Shown here piece by piece: positions 7,823 through 14,380 of a stretch of 35,945 bases of DNA. The notes beneath the pieces are model-generated. The model was not told where the DNA came from. It made no database searches and saw only the letters and a list, made by a program, of their open reading frames with translations. Position 1 is the first letter of the stretch, and the number at the start of each line of letters is the position of its first letter. The position numbers and the translations under genes were made by a program. Source of the DNA: CAYWJT01 sp964458655 (GTDB lineage: Bacteria > Acidobacteriota > Aminicenantia > Aminicenantales > Saccharicenantaceae); contig CAYWJT010000025.1 of assembly GCA_964458655.1 (NCBI GenBank), positions 1 to 35,945 of the forward strand. The letters run 5' to 3'.

Positions 7823-8908
7823 ATGGACTGGAAAAGATGCTGGCTTTTCTTCATCGCGGCCGCGACGCTCATGGCGGCCACTTGCGAGGTTCGTCATGCC
7901 CCGTCGCCCGGCACGGAGCGCCCCAACAAGGCGGTTATCGGCTATTACGCTTCCTGGAAAAAGGCAGAATTCCCTCATACGCTAATCGCCTACAAGTATC
8001 TCACCCATATCGCCCACGCTTTCGCCTGGCCCGATCCCCAGGGCAACCTGGTCATCCCGCAGGGCTACAGCTACCCTGAACTGCTCCAGACGGCCCATGC
8101 CAACGGGGTCAAGGTCCTGCTGAGCCTGGGAGGCTGGGGCAACTGCGCCGGCTTTCCGGGGGCCGTATCCACGGCGGAGAACCGGGCCCGTTTCGTCGGC
8201 CAGCTCGTCGACTACTGCCGGGTCCACGGCTATGACGGCGTCGACCTTGACTGGGAGTTCGTCTCGAACGACACGGAGAAGCTCAACTTCTCACTGTTCG
8301 TGGAAGCGCTCGCGGCGGCTTTCAGGTCGGGCTCGCCCCGGCTGAGCCTGACCATGGCCGCGCCTGCGGGGGGTTACTGGGGCAGGTGGATAGATTATGA
8401 GAGGGTGTCCGCGAGCTTCGACTACATCAGCTTCATGACCTACGACTTCCACGGAACCTGGTCCGACCACTCGGGCCATAACTCGCCGCTTTACGGCTGC
8501 GGCGACCCGTGCGGTTCCTTCGATGACACCTTCCAGTATGCCCGCAGCCGCGGCGTCCCTCTCGACAAGCTCGTCCTGGGCCTGGCCTTCTTCGGCCGCT
8601 CCTTCGATTGCGGCGGCTTCGGACGGCCGTTCACGACGAGCGAATACTACGCCTACGTCGACGCCATGGCCCTGCCGGATACCGACTGGGACCTGCTCTG
8701 GGACGGCTGCGCCCAGGTGCCCTACAAGCTGCGCAAGGACGACGGCAAGATCCTGTCGTTCGACGACGCGCGCTCCGTTTCGCTCAAGTGCCAGTATGTC
8801 AAGGATGCCGGGGCGGCCGGCCTGATCATCTGGGAGCTGAGCCACGACTACAGGAACGGCAAGGCCGAACTGCTCGAAGTCGTCGGCAAGTCTTTCGGCG
8901 TCAAATGA
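7823..8908 (+). CDS. Secreted GH18 chitinase-like glycoside hydrolase
   Basis: A 361-residue single-domain GH18 protein. It shows the SxGG motif (LLSLGGWG), the catalytic D138-G-V-D141-L-D143-W-E145 signature in which E145 is the proton donor, the MTYD motif, and a closing strand with Trp (LIIWELSHDY). All residues for substrate-assisted cleavage of N-acetylglucosamine-containing chains are therefore present. The N-terminus has a hydrophobic export signal ending near a Cys (ATLMAATC), but the lipobox is imperfect, so a lipoprotein is only possible. GAGGAGGGG precedes the ATG at 7823. No carbohydrate-binding module is visible, and the size suits a chitinase or endo-beta-N-acetylglucosaminidase. 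It sits between the HD gene and the GH42-like gene on the same strand. Confidence 0.9.
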   Translation: MDWKRCWLFFIAAATLMAATCEVRHAPSPGTERPNKAVIGYYASWKKAEFPHTLIAYKYLTHIAHAFAWPDPQGNLVIPQGYSYPELLQTAHANGVKVLLSLGGWGNCAGFPGAVSTAENRARFVGQLVDYCRVHGYDGVDLDWEFVSNDTEKLNFSLFVEALAAAFRSGSPRLSLTMAAPAGGYWGRWIDYERVSASFDYISFMTYDFHGTWSDHSGHNSPLYGCGDPCGSFDDTFQYARSRGVPLDKLVLGLAFFGRSFDCGGFGRPFTTSEYYAYVDAMALPDTDWDLLWDGCAQVPYKLRKDDGKILSFDDARSVSLKCQYVKDAGAAGLIIWELSHDYRNGKAELLEVVGKSFGVK

Positions 8909-8997
8909 CGCTGCGGGACCGCGAGCCGGGCGCGGCCCGCGGCACTCGGCCGGCTGAGAAAGTAACCGGAAGCATGGAGCCTGGAGGCGGTGCGAAC

Positions 8998-11310
8998 ATG
9001 AAAAAGATAATACCCATACTGATAGTCGCGGCCTGTATTCTTGTTCATTCCCGGCCCGGCGTTCTTCAGGCGGCCGAAGCCGACAAGAGCCGCGGCTTCT
9101 TCCCGGTCTCCGTCTGGTACCCAGGGGGCAAGGCCCGGGCGCCCATGCTCGAGGCAGTGACGCCGACCTCGCGCTCGGAATGGAAAAAGGACCTGGAGCA
9201 GATAAAGGCTCTCGGCTTCAACACCGTCAGGACCTGGGTGGAGTGGGCCGCCTGCGAGAAGGAGGAAGGCCGCTACGATTTCAGCGCCCTGACGCTGCTC
9301 GCCGACCTGGCGCAGGAAGTCGGGCTGCGGGTCATAGTCCAGGTCTATATAGACTCGGCGCCGGACTGGGTGAGACGCAGGTTCCCGGACGGCCGGTTCG
9401 TGGCGTCGAACGGCGTCGCCGTCGAGCCCCAGGCAGCGCCGGGCCTGTGCTTCGACCATCCCGGCGTCAGAGAACGGGTGCTGAGGTTCTTCACGGCGGC
9501 CGCCCGCGCCCTCAGGGACAAGCCGGCCTTCTACGGCTGGGACCTGTGGAGCGAGCCCCACATCATCAACTGGGCCGAGGTCTATTACGTCGGCGACCTG
9601 CGTCACGTCGAGTTCTGCTACTGCGCCAACACCCAGAGAAGGTTCCGGGAGTGGCTGCGCGCCAAATACGGCTCCCTCGAGGCCCTGAACGCCGCCTGGT
9701 ACCGCTCCTTCCGAGACTGGCGTGAGGTCGAGCCGCCGCGCTACGGCACCATCCTGACCTTCACGGATTACATAGACTGGAAGATGTTCATCAGCGACAA
9801 GCTGGCCGAGGACCTGGCCATGAAGGCCGCGGCCGTCAAAGCCGTGCTGCCGGAAGCGGTCGTCACCAGCCACTCGGCGGCGCCTGGCCTTTTCACGCGG
9901 CCGGACTGGGCCGGCACCCCGGACGACAGGAAGATGAACGACAGCGTCGACTTCTACGGCGCATCCATCTACCCCAAGCATGCCTGGACGACCCGTCCCT
10001 GGTCGCCTTTCTACCGCTCGTCCGGCATGGATTTCGTCCGCTCCATGGGGATCGGCAACGGCGGCTTCTACATCGGCGAGCTCCAGGCCGGTTACGGCGT
10101 CTTCGGGATGAAGGTCAGCCAGCCCGTGGCCGGGTCCGACCTGAGGGACTGGATGTGGACCGCGGCGGCCTACGGCGCCCGGGCCGTCAACATCTACGCC
10201 TATTACCCGATGAGTTCGGGCTACGAGGCCGGCGGCTACGGCCTGGTCGAGCTCGACGGCAAGCTCACCGAACGGGCCAGGGCCGCGGGCGGCGTCGCCG
10301 CGGTCATTTCGCGGAACGCCGGGCTCTTTCTGGGAGCGAAACCGCCGCGGGCCGAAGTCGGGGTCCTTTACAATCCTCTCGCGCACATGGTCGGCGGCCA
10401 ACAGAGCTTTACCGGCGAGGGGCAGCCGGTCGGCGTCAACAGCCTGAGCGAATCCCTGCAGGGCATCCACCGGGCCTTCTACGAAAAGGGCATAGCGGTC
10501 GACTTCCTGCACGTGGACGACCTGGGCACGGCCCGGGCCTCGGGCTACAGGCTGCTGTTCGCTCCTTACCCGGTCATGATGTCGCGGCCGCACGTGGCGA
10601 AGCTCGCTGATTTCGTCAAGGGCGGCGGCACCCTGGTAGCCGAGGCCCGTTGCGGCTGGATTGACGAGCGGGGATATTCCAGCCCGGTCATACCCGGAGG
10701 CGGCCTCGACCGGGTCCTGGGCTGCCGCGAGTCGAGCCTGAGCCCGGTCCAGAAGACCGGCGCCATGGTCGTGAAGGGGAGCCATGCCTCGCTGCCGTTC
10801 TTGAAACGAGGGGACCGTCTCGACACGGTCTTTTTCGCCGAGGGCTTCGAGGTCTTCGGCGAGGGCAGCGTCGTGCTGGCGGAGTACGAGAACGGCGAGC
10901 CGGCCATGGTCTATGCTCGGCATGGCCGGGGACAGTCCGTCATCGCCGGCTCCTTCCTGGGGATGGCCTACCACCATTTCAGGAACTCGGCCAACGCCGC
11001 TTTTTTCACCGGACTGGCCGCTTGGCTCGGCATCGAGCCGCCCGTCGCGGTCAAGCCGGCCGCGGAGGGCGGACTGCTCGAGGCCAGAGTGCTCGAGGGC
11101 GAAGGCTACGCGCTGTTTTTCGCCTTCAACCGGGGCGAGAAGGACGCCGCCGGAGAGTTCCGGGTAAGATTCACGGCCGGCCGGGTCGAGGCCGCCGACC
11201 TGGAGACCGGTGCTGACGTGCCTTTCACGCGCGAGGCGGGCAGGGTCGTGGTCCGCGAGAAACTGGCCGCCGGCGAAGTCCGAGTCGTGCTGTTGAAAAG
11301 AGTGGAGTGA
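8998..11310 (+). CDS. GH42-like secreted beta-galactosidase-type glycosidase
   Basis: A 770-residue protein with a signal peptide (MKKIIPILIVAACILVHS). Residues of about 30-420 fit a TIM-barrel of the GH42 type: 'YPGGKARAPMLEAV', 'IKALGFNTVRTWVEWA', a probable acid/base Glu186 in DLWSEPH, and a probable nucleophile Glu361 in IGELQAGYG. Residues of about 430-680 resemble the GH42 trimerisation domain ('YENGEPAMVYARHGRGQSVIAGSFLG'), then a beta-sandwich tail. In canonical GH42 and other clan-A enzymes an Asn precedes the acid/base Glu; here it is Ser, so specificity may differ from beta-galactosidase. The ATG at 8998 has GGAGGCGG upstream and starts the signal peptide; open frame further upstream overlaps the GH18 gene and is not used. 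An exported glycan-degrading role is likely. Confidence 0.82.
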   Translation: MKKIIPILIVAACILVHSRPGVLQAAEADKSRGFFPVSVWYPGGKARAPMLEAVTPTSRSEWKKDLEQIKALGFNTVRTWVEWAACEKEEGRYDFSALTLLADLAQEVGLRVIVQVYIDSAPDWVRRRFPDGRFVASNGVAVEPQAAPGLCFDHPGVRERVLRFFTAAARALRDKPAFYGWDLWSEPHIINWAEVYYVGDLRHVEFCYCANTQRRFREWLRAKYGSLEALNAAWYRSFRDWREVEPPRYGTILTFTDYIDWKMFISDKLAEDLAMKAAAVKAVLPEAVVTSHSAAPGLFTRPDWAGTPDDRKMNDSVDFYGASIYPKHAWTTRPWSPFYRSSGMDFVRSMGIGNGGFYIGELQAGYGVFGMKVSQPVAGSDLRDWMWTAAAYGARAVNIYAYYPMSSGYEAGGYGLVELDGKLTERARAAGGVAAVISRNAGLFLGAKPPRAEVGVLYNPLAHMVGGQQSFTGEGQPVGVNSLSESLQGIHRAFYEKGIAVDFLHVDDLGTARASGYRLLFAPYPVMMSRPHVAKLADFVKGGGTLVAEARCGWIDERGYSSPVIPGGGLDRVLGCRESSLSPVQKTGAMVVKGSHASLPFLKRGDRLDTVFFAEGFEVFGEGSVVLAEYENGEPAMVYARHGRGQSVIAGSFLGMAYHHFRNSANAAFFTGLAAWLGIEPPVAVKPAAEGGLLEARVLEGEGYALFFAFNRGEKDAAGEFRVRFTAGRVEAADLETGADVPFTREAGRVVVREKLAAGEVRVVLLKRVE

Positions 11311-11377
11311 TGGCGGGCTGGGGTTTGGACGCATGGCGGAGGGTATCGGTCGAGTCATGGGCCGAGGGGAGCCCGAC

Positions 11378-12349
11378 ATGAAGGAAAGGCTCTATTGCGG
11401 CGGCATTGACGTCGGCGGGACCAAGGTCGCTTCGGCCCTGTTCTCGAGCGACGGCCGGATGCTTTTCAAGGAGCAGGGCGCGACGCCTGCTGAAGGCGGC
11501 ACTGCGGCGGTGGATGAAGTCGGACGCCGCCTTGAGGGCCTGGAGAGGGCCGCGGCAGCCGCGGGAGGTTCCCTGGCCGTGACCGGCGTCTGCGTTCCCG
11601 GCATAGTTTTCCCGGGCGGCTCGACGGTCTGGGCGCCCAACGTCAGGGGCTGGGTCGACTTCCCGCTCGGTGACGAGCTGAAAAGAAGGACAAGCGCCCG
11701 TTTCATCATCGTGAGCGACAGGTCGGCCTATATAGCAGGTGAGGCCTGGCGCGGGGCCGCGCGCGGCGCGCGCGATGCCATCTTCCTGGCCGTGGGAACG
11801 GGCATCGGCGCCGGGATCATGTGCGGCGGTCGGGTCGTCGAGGGCCACGGGGGCGTTTCGGGGGCAGTCGGCTGGTTCGGACTGACGCCAGAATTCAAGC
11901 CGGAATACGCGGAGCTCGGCTGTTTCGAGGCTGAAGCCTCCGGAGCAGCCGTCGGCCGCAAGGCCCGGGAGTCGCTCGAGCGGGGCCGGCCCTCGTTGAT
12001 GCTGGAACTCTGCGGCGGGGACATCGGCCAAGTCGACGCCGGGGTCGTGGCCGAGGCGGCCCGCCGCGGCGACCGGATGGCGCTAGAGATAATCGAGAGT
12101 GCCGCCGCATTCCTGGCCATGGGCGTGGCCAATCTGGTGAGCGCTCTGAACCCGGAGGTCGTGGTGCTCGGCGGCGGACTTTTCCAGGCGGCCGATCTTC
12201 TTCTCGAGCCGGTCCGCAGCGGCTTCAGCCGGTGGGCCCAGCCGGTGGCCGCCCGTTCGGCGCGGGTCGAGCTTTCGGCCCTGGGCGGGGACGCCGGCCT
12301 TTACGGCTGCGGCCGGCTCGCCTGGGACGCTTTGAAAGGAGAAAGCTGA
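11378..12349 (+). CDS. ROK-family sugar kinase-like protein with altered active site
   Basis: A 323-residue ROK-fold protein. The N-terminal phosphate loop is present (GIDVGGTKVASALF), as are a second ATP-binding strand (LAVGTGIGAGIM), the catalytic-base Asp114 (in SDRSAYIAGE) and a C-terminal 'VVLGGGLF'. Two hallmark elements are missing. The E-x-G-H motif that binds sugar hydroxyls and zinc reads A163-V-G-W166, and the CxCGxxGCxE zinc site is reduced to 'ELGCFEAEASG'. The protein may phosphorylate an unusual sugar, be a non-zinc ROK kinase, or be regulatory. GAGGGGAGC precedes the ATG at 11378; an in-frame ATG at 11333 is possible. The stop directly abuts the SIS-domain gene, with an MFS transporter after it, suggesting sugar uptake and phosphorylation. 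Confidence 0.85.
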   Translation: MKERLYCGGIDVGGTKVASALFSSDGRMLFKEQGATPAEGGTAAVDEVGRRLEGLERAAAAAGGSLAVTGVCVPGIVFPGGSTVWAPNVRGWVDFPLGDELKRRTSARFIIVSDRSAYIAGEAWRGAARGARDAIFLAVGTGIGAGIMCGGRVVEGHGGVSGAVGWFGLTPEFKPEYAELGCFEAEASGAAVGRKARESLERGRPSLMLELCGGDIGQVDAGVVAEAARRGDRMALEIIESAAAFLAMGVANLVSALNPEVVVLGGGLFQAADLLLEPVRSGFSRWAQPVAARSARVELSALGGDAGLYGCGRLAWDALKGES

Positions 12350-13129
12350 ATGTCTGGTCAAAGCTATTTGGAGAGCATCAAGAGGATAATCGCCGAGATC
12401 GAGGCTCAGGAAGGGGAGAAGATACAACGGGCCGGCCGCCTCATGGCCGCCTGCGTCCTCAAGCGGGGCCGGGTCTATCTTTTCGGCAGCGGCCATTCGG
12501 TCATCCCCGTCCTCGACGTCTTTCCCCGCTACGGGAGCTTCGTGGGTTTCTACCCGCTCTACGACCCGAGACTGATGTGGACCAACATTATCGGACCTGG
12601 CGGGACGCGGGAGCTGCTCTGGCTGGAGCGTCGCGAAGGCTACGCCCAGGTCTTTCTTCAGAGCTACCGGCTCGAGAAGCGGGACGTAATGGTGGTCTTT
12701 TCACACGGCGGACTGAACGCCGCGCCGGTGGAGGTGGCCCGGGAAGCCAAAGCCAGAGGCCTCAAGGTCATCTCGGTCTCCTCGCGCCTGAACGCGCTGG
12801 CCGCGAAGAAGGCCGACCCCGAGAGGCGGCATCTTTCCGATTTCGCCGATATCGCCATCGACAACCACGTGCCGCCCGAGGACGCCCTGGTCGACGTCGG
12901 CCGTCCGGAGAAGGTCGCGGCCGGTTCCACCGTGGCCGCGGTCTCGATCGCGATGGCGCTCGTGGCCGAGACGGGCGCCAGGCTGGCGGCCCTGGGCAAG
13001 CTGCCGCCGACTTTCGTTTCGCCCAACGTACGCGGCGTCGGTCCGGGACACACCGAACGGGTCTATCAGGCCTTCACCGAGTTCTATTACGGCCGTCCTT
13101 TCAAGGCCGGGAAGCGGGGCCGGAAATGA
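12350..13129 (+). CDS. UPF0309-type SIS-domain phosphosugar-binding protein
   Basis: A 259-residue protein with a single SIS domain. 'VYLFGSGHS' is the sugar-phosphate-binding loop, 'FYPLYDPRLMW' and 'AIDNHVPPEDALVDV' match the uncharacterised UPF0309 family, and 'VVFSHGGLNAAPVEVAREAK' is the second SIS strand. SIS domains bind or isomerise phosphorylated sugars, so the probable substrate is the product of the neighbouring ROK protein; this is inference from gene order. The ATG directly follows the ROK stop, and the gene's own stop overlaps the MFS start in ATGA. The three genes are therefore almost certainly translated from one message. The sequence contains no extra DNA-binding domain, so it is not an RpiR-type regulator. 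Confidence 0.88.
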   Translation: MSGQSYLESIKRIIAEIEAQEGEKIQRAGRLMAACVLKRGRVYLFGSGHSVIPVLDVFPRYGSFVGFYPLYDPRLMWTNIIGPGGTRELLWLERREGYAQVFLQSYRLEKRDVMVVFSHGGLNAAPVEVAREAKARGLKVISVSSRLNALAAKKADPERRHLSDFADIAIDNHVPPEDALVDVGRPEKVAAGSTVAAVSIAMALVAETGARLAALGKLPPTFVSPNVRGVGPGHTERVYQAFTEFYYGRPFKAGKRGRK

Positions 13130-14325
13130 GCCGGACCGAGACGTCAGAGCCGGCGGGGGAGGGGTATTCCCGCGGACTGCTCACGGCCGCGGCCTGCGCC
13201 GGGATGTTCGTCTTCGGCATCGTGATGGCGGTCCTGGGCGCCTCCCTGCCCGGGCTTTTCGAGCGCATCGGCTTCGGCAAAGGCCAGGCCGCCGACCTTT
13301 TCCTGGTGATGAACTTCGCCATGCTCCTCATGTCGTTGGTCTTCGGGCCGGTCGTGGACAGGTTCGGCTTCAAGGCCTTTCTCAGCCTGGCCTCGCTCGT
13401 TGTGGGCCTTTCCCTTTTCGCCATGGCGGGAGCGGCGACCTATCCGCTGCTTGTCGCGGCCGTGCTGGCGCTCGGCTTAGGTGGAGGGGGGCTGAACGGC
13501 GGCGCCAACGCCCTGACGAGCGACCTCAACCCGGATCGCCGGGCGGCCGCCCTCAACCTGCTGGGCATCTTCTTCGGCTTCGGGGCCCTGACCGTGCCGT
13601 TCCTCATCGGCACCCTGGTCGAAAGGTTCGGCCTGAGCGCCATACTATATTTCACCTGCCTGCTCTGCGGCGTGCCGCTCGCTCTTTTCGGGCTGGCCCG
13701 CTTCCCCAGACCCAAACAGCGCCAGGGCTTCCCGCTGCGGGAAGCCGGCAGCATAATACGAAGCCCCGTCCTGTGGCTGGCCGCCTTCCTGCTCTTTTTC
13801 CAGTCGGCCAACGAGTTCACGGTCGGGGGCTGGCTGGCGACCTATCTCAGGGAGCAGTTCGCGATGAGCGGCTCCGCGGCCTCGCTGACCCTGGCCGGCT
13901 ACTGGGCCGCCGTCATGGCCGGCAGGCTGCTCGCCGCGCTGGTCATAAACAGGACAGGCAGGATGAGGCTGGTGCTGGGGAGCGCGGGGCTGGCCTTGGC
14001 GGCGGCGCTGCTCCTCGTCGCCGCACCGTCGTCCGCGGGGGCGGCGGCCGGCGCTGTCTTAATCGGCCTCGGCTTCTCCGCGATCTACCCGACGACCCTG
14101 GCCGTCGTGGGCGGGAGTTTCCCGGCTATTTCCGGCACGGCCTTCAGCGTCGTCTTCACGGTCGCTCTGTGCGGCGGGATGACCGCGCCCTGGCTGGCAG
14201 GCAAGGTCGCCCAGACCGCCGGCCTGAGGACGTCTTTCATGATCCCGGTCGCGTGTCTCGTGATGATCATCACCCTCGCTTTCTGGCTCAAGAAGAGGTC
14301 CGAAGCGCGGGTCGCGAGGGGCTGA
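13126..14325 (+). CDS. MFS sugar transporter (fucose-permease-like)
   Basis: A 399-residue inner-membrane transporter with about 12 hydrophobic helices. Motif A of the major facilitator superfamily is visible between helices 2 and 3 (GPVVDRFGFK), and the Gly-rich 'LALGLGGGGLNGGANAL' helix 4 and 'QSANEFTVGGWLATYL' helix 7 recall the FucP/sugar-proton symporter branch. It probably imports a monosaccharide or small oligosaccharide released by the nearby glycosidases. The start at 13126 overlaps the SIS stop by four bases (ATGA). A longer in-frame stretch starting inside the ROK gene is a shadow and not part of the protein. The substrate is not determined by sequence. Confidence 0.88.
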   Translation: MSRTETSEPAGEGYSRGLLTAAACAGMFVFGIVMAVLGASLPGLFERIGFGKGQAADLFLVMNFAMLLMSLVFGPVVDRFGFKAFLSLASLVVGLSLFAMAGAATYPLLVAAVLALGLGGGGLNGGANALTSDLNPDRRAAALNLLGIFFGFGALTVPFLIGTLVERFGLSAILYFTCLLCGVPLALFGLARFPRPKQRQGFPLREAGSIIRSPVLWLAAFLLFFQSANEFTVGGWLATYLREQFAMSGSAASLTLAGYWAAVMAGRLLAALVINRTGRMRLVLGSAGLALAAALLLVAAPSSAGAAAGAVLIGLGFSAIYPTTLAVVGGSFPAISGTAFSVVFTVALCGGMTAPWLAGKVAQTAGLRTSFMIPVACLVMIITLAFWLKKRSEARVARG

Positions 14326-14372
14326 ACATCATAGTAAATCTATAGTTCATATACATTAAATAGGAAATAAGG
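14326..14372 (+). promoter_or_regulatory. AT-rich gap, possible promoter ahead of the GH116 operon
   Basis: The 47 bases after the MFS stop are strikingly AT-rich (for example ATAGTAAATCTATAG and ATACATTAAATAG) within an otherwise GC-rich locus, and lead into AAGGAGG and the ATG at 14381. TATACA- and TTAAAT-like hexamers could act as a -10 element, but no convincing -35 partner is seen, so a promoter is suggested rather than shown. Confidence 0.3.
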
Positions 14373-14380
14373 AGGCGACG

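Noticed and set aside
8848..11379. 843-codon open frame on the minus strand
   Set aside because: It is antisense to the GH42-like gene and has no recognisable domain; its composition is that of a GC-rich shadow frame.
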